Assembly: GCF_021347895.1 (NCBI RefSeq) | Contig: NC_067115.1 | Location: 11,680,064 to 11,744,063, forward strand | DNA length: 64,000 nucleotides | Origin: Acanthochromis polyacanthus | Taxonomy: Eukaryota; Chordata; Actinopteri; Pomacentridae | Direction: 5' to 3' | Part shown: piece after piece, positions 23,451 to 35,160 of the stretch | Layout: the number at the start of each line of letters is the position of its first letter | Numbering within the stretch: position 1 is the first letter of the stretch | The notes under the pieces: generated by a model | The model's input: the letters and a program-made list of their open reading frames with translations, nothing else | Told to the model about the DNA's origin: nothing | Database searches by the model: none | Position numbers and translations under genes: made by a program

Positions 23451-24594
23451 GCTAATCTAAAAATCAGCAAGAGGTGGTGCCAGAGTGGAGCTGAGGCTGT
23501 TCATTCAAACATCTCTATGACATGGACTTCTCTATTACGCTTAAAATCAAACCGTAGTACAATTTAAATGGGTGAGATATATAAAAATGAATTCCCCTGT
23601 ACAGTTATCAGGAAAAGTAGCTGCTGAGACCAAAATTGTTTTTGCAAGTGGCTGTAAAGTTGTTATTTCTGCTGCATAGGTGGACATTTTAACATTGGAG
23701 TCCATGGGAATTGACTTTTGGAGTCAGCCTCAAGTGGCTGTTCCAGACATTTCTGCATTGGCTTCATCTTCCAGGCTTGGTGGTTGCTGCTTGAAACTGA
23801 CTCATACTAGGAATATTTTATTTATTTATTTTTTGTTTTATGTTTCTTGTGGATCACTAAAGTTAAGGCAGGAAGTGCAGTATTGAATTACTGGAGTGTT
23901 ACTTGCACACATTAAAAAACACCATTGTACTGGCAGCACTCCACAGTGATTGAGCTGCAGACTTCCACTACCCAGGTTAATTATAGTGTGCAGTGGCTAT
24001 ATAGCAATTCTTGTTCCTGTATTAAAACTGCAATAAGGAGCACAGCTTATAATTTGCATTTTATTTTTTAGGTGGCATGCTGCTAAAATATAATGGCTCA
24101 CTAGAAATTGAATTAACCACTAATGTTGAAAATAGCAGTATACTGTATGTGTGTAGGAAGCATTTATTATTGCTTCCACAGATCCTCTTAAGTCACTTCA
24201 TAAACCCCTGAGGAATCCTGAGACACAGGGTGACAAACGTTACTGCTCTACTTTGGGTCAACCATGGTGAGTAAACCTTTTTTTCCACGGCTGAATAGTC
24301 TACAGAGACAGAGAGGACCGTAGATGATAGAGACTTTCGACTTTGACAATCCCATTATTGGATCATTGTCAGGGTATGACAAAGCAAAGCAAATATACAC
24401 AGAAGGGCTGGAGGAGAGGCTTGGTGAGCAGGAGATTGGGTTGGAGCAGACAGAGAAAGAGAGTCATACAGGGGAAATGGAGGGAAGCAGAGGCTTCCCC
24501 TGTCACCGTCTGTAGTCTTGTGGAGAGCATAAATCCTACTATCTGTGTCATGCATACTGTACTGCAGCTGCCACTGCATCAGAGATCATCAGTG

Positions 24595-24596
<2 letters not shown>
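23451..24596. other. unique stretch, no gene recognised
   Basis: No exon or repeat recognised; AT-rich with one TTTATTTATTTATTTTT run at about 23817-23835. Confidence 0.45.
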
Positions 24597-24685
<89 letters not shown>

Positions 24686-24740
24686 CAGTTCACAGACACA
24701 CACACACACACATCAGTTCACAGACACACACAAACTCACA
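24597..24740 (+). repeat. (CA)n microsatellite with a short minisatellite edge
   Basis: About 44 CA units run to 24684. The block CATCAGTTCACAGACACAC then occurs twice (about 24683-24740), each followed by more CA units. The edge looks like slippage plus unit duplication. Confidence 0.93.
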
Positions 24741-24879
24741 GACGGACACGACACACTTAATGTCTTCCACCCCTCTTAGCCCCATCTGTCTACGTCTGTT
24801 CCTCTGCTCGCCCCTCTCATGCGCACATAAACACTGTTGTCACTGTGACAGACAGAAGCAAACACAAAAATACACACCA

Positions 24880-25640
24880 GCAATTGCACGCACACCCACT
24901 CCCCTCCACTCCTACCCCCACCCCACTTTTTTTTCCCACTCTCCCTTCCTCCTCACCTTTTCTTCTCGTTCGTCTCATCTATTGTTTAATGTTGTCTCAC
25001 CTCATCAACATCATGATCAGCACTTCACATCTCCTCATGCTCGTCTTTTCTCTTCCATTTCCATCCTCGTCCATGACATGTTTTCATCCATTTGGTCGCC
25101 CCCTGTCACCGTCTACCTCTTCCAGCTAATAAAACCATGCTAAAAAGCCTAAAGCGTAAACTTTGCTTTCTGTTTACCCCGCCCTCTGTTTATTAAAGTG
25201 GCAAGCATGGCATCACCCCCTCCCCCTCCTATTATTTCATTTTTCTAACTTCACATCGCTCCCTCTTATTTTCCACTCGCCTTTCTGTTCTGTCTGATTC
25301 ATTGCTCTTTTCCATTCAGATCTTGTCTTAGGTCTACAATTTCTTTTTATTCCTCCCTTCAATTATGCATTTTCTACTTCACTTTCTTTATGTTGCGATC
25401 ATTCTTCAATTTTTTAGGCTCTTTCTCCTCTCTTTCTTCACAGCGCCCACTGCCATGATTTTGTTATTTTATTTTTCTTTAGTTTCTTCCCCCTCTCTCC
25501 TGCACTGCCCGAGTCACTTCGTTTTTGTCCCTTCTTTAAATCAAATCCTCCTTTTCTTCTCTTTCTTCTCATCCTTTTCTTCTTATTTACATTCCCTGAA
25601 TCCCATCCATTCTCTCCTCTCTTCCTCTGCTCTGCCTTTG
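24880..25640 (+). repeat. long pyrimidine-rich, low-complexity region
   Basis: The plus strand is dominated by C and T for about 760 bp (for example TTTTTTTTCCCACTCTCCC at about 24929). Long open frames here (up to 266 codons, overlapping the CA array) are by-products of this composition. Confidence 0.7.
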
Positions 25641-28140
25641 CAACAGCAGCTCGGGGAGATTTACATTCAGCACCACGGACAGCTCCTCCACATGGGGGGG
25701 AAAAAAACAAAGAGTTGCAGTGCCACCTGTTGGTCGGCCTCAGCACTGCGCCACATACATGAAGATGGGGGTGGAAAAGAAATTATTGTTTTACTCATAA
25801 CACGGGACAGATAACTTCCACATGCTCATACATATGTGAATAAGGCTGAAATATAACAGTGGCGCGCCGGTCTTATGCCTGCACCCGCAAAAGTCAACTT
25901 AAAGAGAACAAGCTCTAACTCTCAATACTCCATAGAGGAGATTCAGCTGGGAGATCTATGCGAGAGGTTAAGCTGGCAGGCCTCGAGGTAATGGCAACCA
26001 TATATTACCCTGTAGTTTCATCCCACTGCATGTCGGAGCTCATAGATGCAGTGCAACTGTGAAGCGGTCGAGCCAGAATGGGGATCTCAAGTCTCATTCC
26101 GTTCATGGCAGCCAAAGGGAGGAAACAATAGCATCTGCTGTCCTCGGAGACAAGGAATTTAATCACAAGCACAGCCAAGGTAAGATTTGAATGTAAAGTA
26201 GCAGAGTGATGGTTTGGCTGTGTGTGTGTGTGTCTGTGTGAAAATGTGTCTGTTAAGAGGAATAGAGATGTTTATGTTGGCATTTAAAATAGCAAATGTC
26301 AACAAGGGAGGTGGATGATATACTCATGGCGGGTAAGTGTGGGAGAAGTGGAGGTGCTTGTGTATGCGTGCATATGTTCACAGCTGTGATTGAAACCAAA
26401 AAGTTCAGCAAATGAACCCAGTCTCACACACATTTGTCTCCTCAAACACACACAGGGGCACTGATCCACTGTAGGGATTACCAGTGATCCATGACTGGGC
26501 TCACACTGGGCTGTACTGGTGTGTGTCTTTGTCTCAGTGTCCCATCCTACGGGGACGCCAGTTTGTGTGCAGTATCTGTTACTGTGAAGTTGTTTGTGTG
26601 TGTATTTTCGTATCTGCGGAGGGGTTTTTAAAAGACAGGAATGGGAGAAGACAGGGGAGAGGGAGAAATCAAAGCGGAGCAGCGGCGAAAAAAAGGAAGA
26701 AGGGAACGACACAGACATGAGAATGTGTTATCTCTCTATCTTTGTCTCCATCCCTCTCTCACTCGCCTACACACTGTAGTAAGTACAATGATCACAGAAA
26801 GGTGATTTCAAAGCTTAGCCAGTCAGAAGACAGCGAGCCGACAGAGAACCACAAGGAAAAAAAAGAGAGAAAAAAACAGAGAGGCAGAGAGCTTTGGATT
26901 TCTAGTTTTGTGTGTTTATGGAAAAGAGCAGGTATTAATGAGAGCATTTTAACGAATACATGAATCCAACACAAACAAGCACACAATTGTTGTATAAGGG
27001 CAAAGTACATAGATTTTACAGAGCTGACAACCATTTTTTGAATTATTTTTACACATTTTTGAATGCGACTTTCTGTTCCTGCAGCTGCATTTTAGGCTTC
27101 TCTTTGAATCCAAGCTTTCCTGTTTGAACCGCCAAAGTTAGCACATTTTAAGCGTCAGGATGAGATTCAAAGTGGAATAAATTCCCTCATGTCAAGCCAT
27201 TATCAAGACATTTGAACAAAAGCTTATCTGAGAGCAGTTAAGTTAAATGCAAATGCATACGTAAGCCCTCCCACACACACCGAAACATGCATGTAGAAAC
27301 TAACACATTTTGTCACCCAGAAATATGCAACCAAGCAACACTTGGATGTGATGTTAACTCGGAGACAGCAGAAAAGACAAAGGGTTGATTCATGTTGAGA
27401 CATTAATTGTCATGGCAAAGGTAGTATGGCAAAAAAGAAAACAAGGGAAGCAATGAATCAAATGTTTTTTTTTTTTAATACTCTATCTATTCATATCTGT
27501 TTGACACTAATTCTACCTCTCTTTGTTACACTTTATTTACTGCTGCTTCTAGATTGGTGTGTCAGATTGAACTACTTCATTCGACATCTATTTGCTCTTT
27601 TTATGTGTTTATGTGTGATAAAAGAAAACAAGTTACATGTGCTGTAAGTAAATGGCAAGCAATTTTACATTACTTTTGTCCTTACACAGCACAGCAGTAT
27701 TGATTATACAATAAGCAGGTGGTTGCACTCTGGATTTGTGAGTATTTACTGATAGCTGTGATTTGGGGAAAAAGTAAAACTATCCTATTTAAAAAGTGAG
27801 GTTAGGCTTGAAGCAAAACTTAAAAGCCTCTTAGCTCACTGGTAGGTACAGGAGCTCGCCTGGTAGAGGCACCCAGCAAATAGGCAGGACAGATGAAAAA
27901 GCATCTGAAAATCCATTCAGCTACCTTAAAATACAACTTACACACACTGCTGTGCACAGTAAGACAGACACACTCTGAGGGCAGAGGAACTTGGTGTCGG
28001 TCTGTCACAGAGTGTTGACCACAGTGGGGCTAGCACGCACACACACACGCACACACACACACACATACACACACTCGCATATACGCACAGCTTGACCACC
28101 CATCACTGCCCTCTGATTACCACCAGCTTCCACAGCCAAC
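25641..28140. other. mostly unique stretch with short CA tracts
   Basis: No gene recognised. 25890-26185 is low in simple repeats and ends in a donor-like CAAGGTAAGA (26176-26185). It has no open frame and may be an untranslated exon or a conserved element. A broken CA tract lies at 28033-28075. Confidence 0.4.
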
Positions 28141-28335
28141 CTCACTCCCTCTTTCCATACCTCCTGCACACTCCAATGGTTCTCCCTTTTTTCTTTGCTT
28201 CCCCCAGGTTCACCCACTCCCCCTCTCCCTTTTCCCTCTTCCTTTTCATCCCTCCCCCGCCCGGCCTCCCACCTTTCGTCACCGCCGCTTGCCCTCTCAT
28301 TTCTTTTCACACCGCATTCTTTCCCAACTTTCCTC
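28141..28335 (+). repeat. pyrimidine-rich low-complexity segment
   Basis: About 195 bp of mainly C and T on the plus strand, giving spurious open frames on both strands. Confidence 0.65.
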
Positions 28336-28938
28336 TGCCGCACATTAACATATAAAATGCTTCGACTTGCTTTCTGGGCTTAAGTGCTCGGTGGCTTAAT
28401 CAGTCAGATGCATAGTCACTTACCTGCTCATTCACTCACTTGATTAGTCAGCTGCTCACTCACTCATTTACCTGTTCACGTTTCTCAATCCCGCTCCTTC
28501 GTTTACCGCCTCCGCCACTCAGCTGCCTCGTCTGCGGTGACAACAGTTTCTGCAGCGTTGATAACTAGATGTGCAGTCACAGGTTTTATTTGAAATGCAC
28601 TTGCAACACTCATGTAGTCTGGTAAATCTGTTTTTATGTGCATGCATAGCAACTTGGATGGCAATACAGGTTTTTCTTTCTTTTTCAGCAGAACTAAACA
28701 CACCTAAACTGAGAAAAACTACTTTTTAAGTAAAATTCAAGTTACATAAACTTGTCCTATGAAAAATAAACTTGTTCCGAAACATTATTCCAATGGACCT
28801 TGCACACATTGGTACCAACTCATTATCTGTGCAGACATGCAAACACTTAGACAATGTTCACATATGGAGTATTTGCTTATTATTGCACATAGAAATGCAG
28901 TAATTTTCCATAATTAAAATATATTTTCTAGCATTGAT

Positions 28939-28972
<34 letters not shown>

Positions 28973-29838
28973 TTAACATATTTATTGTTAAAACATCTCT
29001 AATTATGCAAGATATATCCTATTTAACACACTAATCGATGTAAAATTACAGAAGAACCTTTTTTTTGTAATCGTACCAGCTGTATCTATCTTTAAACTTC
29101 AGTTCAACAAATTAATCTTTTAGGCAAGATTGGTGAAATTCCTATACATATGCTAATGTATTTTAATAGTCTTTTGATAGCAAAAATATTTAATGTAATG
29201 AAAAATACATGGTTAGTTACAGTTACAGGTTAGACTAGATGTGTAATTTTACAGCCTACTTTGTAGTTTTCTTTCTGTGCATTTCAGAAATACAGCAAAA
29301 AAAAAGCACAAAAAATAAATAGGAAAATTTCTAGGAAATTACAGATTTTCCCCCCACCGCGTAGCCACACTGTTTGTTGTTTTTGTTGTTTTTTTAAAAT
29401 TATTATTAATTTCTTGAATCAGTTCCCCAACTTTGTGGAGGTACGGATAGCTGCAGTTGCAGTAATGTTGTCTTTAGCGGATGTAGACTGACTCGCATGT
29501 CATCAGGCATCGGGCTATGGTTGCTCAGATGGCTCTAGGCAAGGATTGGAGTACAAAATCTGTAATTGCATTTCAATTTGCTCTTTAAATTGCATTCTTC
29601 AAGTTTACTGTACTGCAGAACCAAGGGACTTGTCAGATAATTTAATGACTTTGTAGGTTTATATTATGATCACTAATTACTAAATGATTAGTTTTTGAGG
29701 AACCATGGTTTGTCTATCATTTGACATGGAAAATAGGTATAAGCATTATAATTCTCATGATTGCTAGGCCTGATTTGACCAAATTTATGTTTCAAATTGA
29801 GTTTTTTGTTTTTTTAGCTTCCTCAGCACTAATATATA
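28336..29838. other. unique AT-rich stretch
   Basis: No gene recognised. It contains a (GATA)n array, listed separately. Confidence 0.45.
28937..28971 (+). repeat. (GATA)n microsatellite
   Basis: Eight to nine GATA units. Confidence 0.95.
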
Positions 29839-30307
29839 CAGTGGGTACGGAAAGTATTCAGACCCTTTGAAATTTTTCACTCTCTGTGTCATTGCAGCCA
29901 TTTGCCAAAATCAGAAAAAGTTCATTTTATTTCTCATTAATGTACACTCAGCACCCCATCTTGACAGAAAAAAAACAGAAATGTAGACATTTTTGCAAAT
30001 TTATTAAAAAAGAAAAACTGAAATATCACATGGTCAGAAGCATTCAGACCCTTTGCAGCGACATTCGTATTTAACTCACATGCTGTCCATTTCTTCTGAT
30101 CCTCCTCAAGATGGTTCTGCTTCTTTATTGGAGTCCAGCTGTGTTTAATTAAACTGATTGGACTTGATCAGGAAAGGCACACACCTGTCTATATAAGACC
30201 TTACAGCTAAAAAAAAATAAAATGAACTTTTTTGATTTTGGCAAATGGGTGCAATGACATGGAGAGTGAAAAATTTCAAGGGGTCTGAATACTTTCCGTA
30301 CCCACTG
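29839..30307. mobile_element. non-autonomous Tc1-type element (MITE) with TA duplications
   Basis: The 469-bp unit begins CAGTGGGTACGGAAAGTATT and ends with its reverse complement at 30288-30307. TA is duplicated at 29837-29838 and 30308-30309. The inverted ends extend about 45 bp (to AAATTTTTCACTCTC). A second inner inverted region is formed by TTTGCCAAAATCAGAAAAAGTTCATTTT-like and complementary sequence near 30218-30245. There is no transposase. The interior TGGAGTCCAGCTGTGTTTAA is the non-coding flank of known fish Tc1 elements. The well-matched ends suggest recent activity. Confidence 0.9.
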
Positions 30308-30879
30308 TAGCTCCATTAGAGTCTCTCATGGAAGAAGTTTAACTTTCATGATTTGATGCTTCTTGCCAAGTTGCACATTGGGGGTTCACTTCTCCCCTAA
30401 AGATTTCACGTATACAAGCTTGTACTTTTGACTTTTGAAGACATGTTGTAATGCACTCATTAATAATCCGGACTGATGCTTAAACCATGAGAATTTCATG
30501 CTGATCAATCTATAAAAATGCTGCAACCGTGAGTAACTGAAACTAAGTGAAATTCTTACTTCCTATAACTCCTCCTGCTTTTTAACTCTGTTGTCCATTT
30601 AAGTTTACTTTGTCAAAGAGCCAGTGGCGCACAGTCATAGTCGACAGACACCTATTTCCTGCAGTTATATAATTGGGTGGCTACAGTCAGTCACGGTTTT
30701 GTGAGTACACGAGCGTGTGTATTTGTGTGTTTCTGTTGTGAGACCAGCGCCGTGGTGTGTTTGTGCGGCCTGGTGTGTTCATCGATACATAAACAGAGAC
30801 ACACTCACACTGAGATGTGAAAGGTTTCGCTTCCCTGGTGCTTTCCTTAGGGTGTTTGTGTTTATGTGCATGTGTGCGT

Positions 30880-31185
30880 AACTGTCCAGCTATCTTTATG
30901 GGGACCAAGAAGTTTAAGTTTCAGGTCAGAGTGATGACAGTTTGGTAAAGTGAGGATCTTTTTGCCGGTCTTCACTTCCTCGCACCCCTTTAAGGTGCTG
31001 TTTGAGGGTGAAAGCTTGGTTTTTGGGTTAAAGGCAGAAGTGTGTTGTTAGCTACATAGTTGTGTTAATTTAGGTTAGGGTAAGGGCTTAGGGAAGTTGT
31101 TCTATCGCTGAATGTCCTCACAGTGATAGTCATACAACCCACCGTGTGTGTTTGCACAGTCGTGTATGCCTGTCAGTGTATGTAT
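30880..31185 (+). repeat. teleost GGGGACC...TGTCCTCAC interspersed repeat
   Basis: The segment starts with CTTTATGGGGACCAAGAAGT and contains a GGTTAGGGTAAGGGCTTAGG block at about 31074. It ends with AATGTCCTCACAGTGATAGT followed by a GT-rich stretch. This pattern is a frequent low-copy fish repeat that I recognise but cannot name. Not telomeric despite the TTAGGG-like words. Confidence 0.55.
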
Positions 31186-34100
31186 GTGTGTGATTTGTGC
31201 TATTTCATTTGCACTTTTCTTCTGTGTACACAACTCTTAATTGCCTAGGAGGTTTCTGGCTGAAATTAACATTCACTTTCACAACCTCCCTCTGATGCGC
31301 TGTCAGTACTTGCATATGCACACCTTACACTGAACCAAGATACTAAACTACAGCAAAAAAAACATGCACACATGCACAATACATCTTCACCTTTCGAGCA
31401 TCCATCTCCCTCAGTGTGCAATTAATCACCGAGTAGTTATATTACTACCATGTCCACACTTGTGCTGCACAGCTCTGCTTGTCTGCTTGTCCATCACGAT
31501 GTAGCATAAATCCAGCAATATTGAGGCTGTTGTTCACTAATTTGGTATCTCATATTTGTCCTCACTGAACCCCACAGAGAGAGAGGAAGCAAAAACAAGG
31601 AGCAAAACGAAAAGAAGCAGCATAGTGACTGAGAGAGGGAGACGGGAAGGGAAAGGGAGGCAAGTTGGAGGCTGAGTCACTGACTGACATACTGAGCAGT
31701 GAATGAATGATCAATAAATGAATCAGTTTTGGGGCAAAGTGTAAGCATGCAACTGGCAGAGAAACTGACAGAAAATAAGCAAATCATCGTGAATATCGTG
31801 GAGCGGAGACACGCTCCATATGTATGAATAAAAACATTATATTTGCAAATTCTATGATAAACAGTACCTTTAACCTGTCTACACTGTACTTCTCAGTGCC
31901 ACTCAGTGCTATTCCTGCTCAGAAATGATGGGTTTAGCTTAATCAAAAATAAATCAGCGCTATTCAAGTTCTTTGCTTTTCGTGTTTTATTTTGTTTGTT
32001 TCTTCTTTGCCCAGACAGATATTGACACCTGATAAACAGAGTCTCCAGCTAACCTAATTTTCTTGTTTTTTTGCACTGTGGAAGGAAAAAACCCACATGA
32101 GATCAGGTAACCAAGTAACCTTAACACCAGACTAACAAGCAAGTGTTTCACTGGCCTCTTTGGTTTAAAGTTTCAAGCCTGTTTCACCTCCCCTACACCT
32201 TTCCAACTTCTGTTGGAAATTGGTGGGCTGCACTTTTGTAACTTTCTGACATTCTGATTCATGCACAGCAACTTGCCAAGTGTGTGGAAAGGGAGCATTT
32301 GAACTTTGCTTAAAAAAATAATATTTAAGCAGCAGTATGGGAGATAAACAGAGATCTGGAAGGAAAGTGTAGGATTAGTCTGAGGTATGATAACATCCGA
32401 ATTGGGCGACAGTATGCGCAAAGAACGCACGACGCAAAGACAAGGCATACATGACCGTCATTTTTTATACATATTTCTTTTTTCTTTGCTGTGTTTTGTG
32501 GCCAGACTTTGTTTTGAATAATATCTGACTGTTATATTAATGAATGTGCTTGAGATAACAAGCTTTTCGCTTCTGTCAGACCCATAAGTCACACTCTTTG
32601 TTATGACCGTGACAAATTAAGCAAAGAATCATCATTTAGATTGGGAGGATTTGAACCCTATCATTGATCCTTCACACATCATTTTGTGTGTCTACAAAGA
32701 GGTACAACACACCGCTGCCTTTGAAGAGAAACTGTTAAAAAGTTTGCCCTATTATCCACAGCATGTTTGAAGCACAAGCAACTGAACTGCACATACTAAT
32801 AATCCACCCAAAACAGACATTTTCACTGTCTGTCTACACCTTTTGGACAAGCTGTGCTCACTCTTTGGTTAATTTTGATGCACCTGTTAGGGCAGAATCA
32901 TTTCCACCTGCATTGTTCTTCTTACTGAAGTGGAGTTTGGAGACATTATGTAATTCCCAGTTTGGAGGCACCTGATTAAACAAGAAGCCTAATCAGCCTG
33001 AGCAACTAAAACACTAAACAAAAAGACACCTAATTGCTTCGCACTAAACAGGCCTTTGCAGCTATTTTACATTATTCTACATCCATGCAGCTAAAAAGTA
33101 ATTAGAGTGGATCAGGAGCCAGAAAATCTCCATAAATTTGGCACAATAACTTCTGTCTGCAACATGCTGCAGAATATATTTTGAGTTTTGGAACAGTTAT
33201 AAACGAGGAGTATTTCTAAGAGAAAAAGAAAAGAGGAGCATTGCTCTCAACAAGTAATAAAACATGCAATAGTTTCACTGCATCGACCTAACAGGTGGAT
33301 AAAACTCCTCAGTAGTATTTATTTAGGTGATATAAAGCAGATCTGATTACACTGTCACAGTGAAGAGCAGAATTGCAGTTGAGCTTCAGAACGACCTTAA
33401 ATTCTTCTTGGCTGGTGGTTAAACATTAAGGAGATGCGGCCTTGTGATTTTTGCCTGTGTGATTTCAGTTCAAGGATCATCAGTTCTGGTTTGTATCTAT
33501 TCAGCGGTAAATGTTTTCTTAGCAGTGCACAAATTGACGTCTCCAGTGTAGGAAATGAAGACGTTCATTGGCTCCAACTCTTGAGGTGAAAAGGCAAAAT
33601 AAACCAGCTCACCTCATTGCTTTTGTGCATTGAAGCAGTGCGTGATGGGGGATCTGCTTGTCCAGAGTTTGCCCTTTATGAAAATTCCGGGCAGTTTTAT
33701 CTGTTTTGCAAGACCAAGGACTTCCTTTTGTTCTGTCCCACTGCTGGATGTTGATCCTGTATCTCTGATTGAGTCTTACAATGCGTCATGATCACTGGAG
33801 ACAATTTCTTGCACATTCATTTAGTTTAATATGTGCTTTTATTGTCATATCATGAAAACGGTAGTAAATGATCTTCATTTACCAACTCCTCAGGCGAAGC
33901 TGTGGCAGATGAACTGTACATAGGAGCTTCATTTAGGTGACAACGGGCCAGATCTCGCTGATGGAGCTGTGTGGGTGTGACATTTACACCACCAGGATGC
34001 TAGCGATGTCAACAAACAACACACTAAAAGAATTCTGAATCCCGCCTCACACTCTGAGAGGTGAGAGAAAGCAACAGATACAAGGAATATGGGTGTGGGT

Positions 34101-34925
34101 GTATGAAAAGAATACAAAGACTGACAAGGTGTGGGGGACAGCGTAAAAGAGACTGGGACAGCCAGACAAGAAAAGTGATGACAGCTGGTATTCAAACTGG
34201 TGTGTCAAACCTGACAGCCTGAAGTCTGTGTATGTCTCTGTGTCACTGTGAGTGCGACTGAGCGTACATGCATGTCGGGAGTGGATGCAAAATCGCATCC
34301 GTGCAAGAACAAATGGAAATACGACTTCTCTACTGCTTATGTGTTTATTTTTTTGAAATGTTTAATTCAATTTTCATTTTTGTGTGTGGATACGGACTGT
34401 GAGTAGTACAACTAAAGACGCATAGTTGTATGTGAAGAGTGTTTAAAGGTCTGGAGAGGTTGAAGTATCCAGCATTTCAAGAAAATTAGCAACTATTGGG
34501 ATAAGACTTTAATTTATAGGTCTGCAATTTGTCTCACAACGTTCTAATAATTTCCAAGAAAGCTTCCTGCAAATGTAATTCAGCACAGATTAGAGGGGGA
34601 ATGGAGACAGTGAGCTGGTAAATTTCCAAGTAAATAATGACACAGAGGGTCAGCTGGTTTTGCAAAGATGTGAAATGTATTCCAGCAGTTTTAAATCTCA
34701 GACTTCTACTCGACTCCCTGCAGATGAAAATATTAAGCCACAAGAACTCAACAGACTAATGAACTCAATGGTCTTTATCTATTTTTCCCTTTTTCTGAGA
34801 AAACAGTGTTGGCTTGCACCAATTTTACTTACTCAGACATGCTAGACACAGCAAATCAAGCTTATAGAGGGATCAACTAATTCAATACGTTAAAGCGTGG
34901 GATCTGCTTAGTTGTCCCCCCCTCC

Positions 34926-34926
<1 letters not shown>
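31186..34926. other. unique stretch, no gene recognised
   Basis: About 3.7 kb with no exon, RNA or transposon recognised. 32860-33150 is a candidate conserved element (listed separately). Confidence 0.45.
32860..33150. other. candidate conserved non-coding element
   Basis: Unique DNA with clustered homeodomain-like and E-box words: TTGGTTAATTTTGATG (32866), CACCTGATTAAAC (32969), CCTAATCAGCC, CACCTAATTG (33028) and AAAGTAATTAGAG (33095). No open frame over about 70 codons. Enhancer identity is inference. Confidence 0.3.

Positions 34927-34953
<27 letters not shown>
34927..34953 (+). repeat. (CA)n microsatellite
   Basis: About 13 CA units after a C-rich run. Confidence 0.93.
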
Positions 34954-34956
<3 letters not shown>

Positions 34957-35009
34957 GAACACAAGACCAACAGCAGAGATGTTCAATCACTTTGCTGCTG
35001 TTAAAAATC

Positions 35010-35160
35010 ACCTAGGAGTAGCACTAAAGTAGAATATTTTAGTGCTACTAAAAAGCAACACTTTTTTAGTCGCACTAAAGCAGCGCTACTAAAAAGCACT
35101 ACAAATTAAGTTTATACAAAAACCTAATTTTATTTAAAACATTTTTTGTATAAACGACTA
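35010..35160. repeat. cluster of three inverted repeats (hairpins)
   Basis: Hairpin 1 has arms AGTAGCACTAAA (35017-35028) and TTTAGTGCTACT (35038-35049), perfect over 12 bp with a 9-nt loop. Hairpin 2 is imperfect, between TTTTAGTCGC (about 35064) and GCGCTACTAAAA (about 35083-35094). Hairpin 3 has arms GTTTATACAAAAA (35110-35122) and TTTTTGTATAAAC (35143-35155), perfect over 13 bp with a 20-nt loop. Hairpins 1 and 2 share the CACTAAAG/CTACTAAAAAGCA words, so one probably arose from the other. Confidence 0.75.

Noticed and set aside
24597..24740. Repeat-spacer look of CA array with CATCAGTTCACAGACACAC units
   Set aside because: Microsatellite edge duplication, not a CRISPR array; vertebrate context.
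24343..25143. 266-codon plus-strand open frame, the longest in the window
   Set aside because: It runs through the (CA)n array (His-Thr repeats) and the pyrimidine-rich tract; no domain, and composition explains it.
27826..27885. tRNA box A-like TTAGCTCACTGGTA
   Set aside because: No box B at the right distance and no cloverleaf; neither a tRNA gene nor a clear SINE.
31060..31100. TTAGGG-like words suggesting interstitial telomere repeat
   Set aside because: Not a tandem TTAGGG array; part of a common teleost interspersed repeat.
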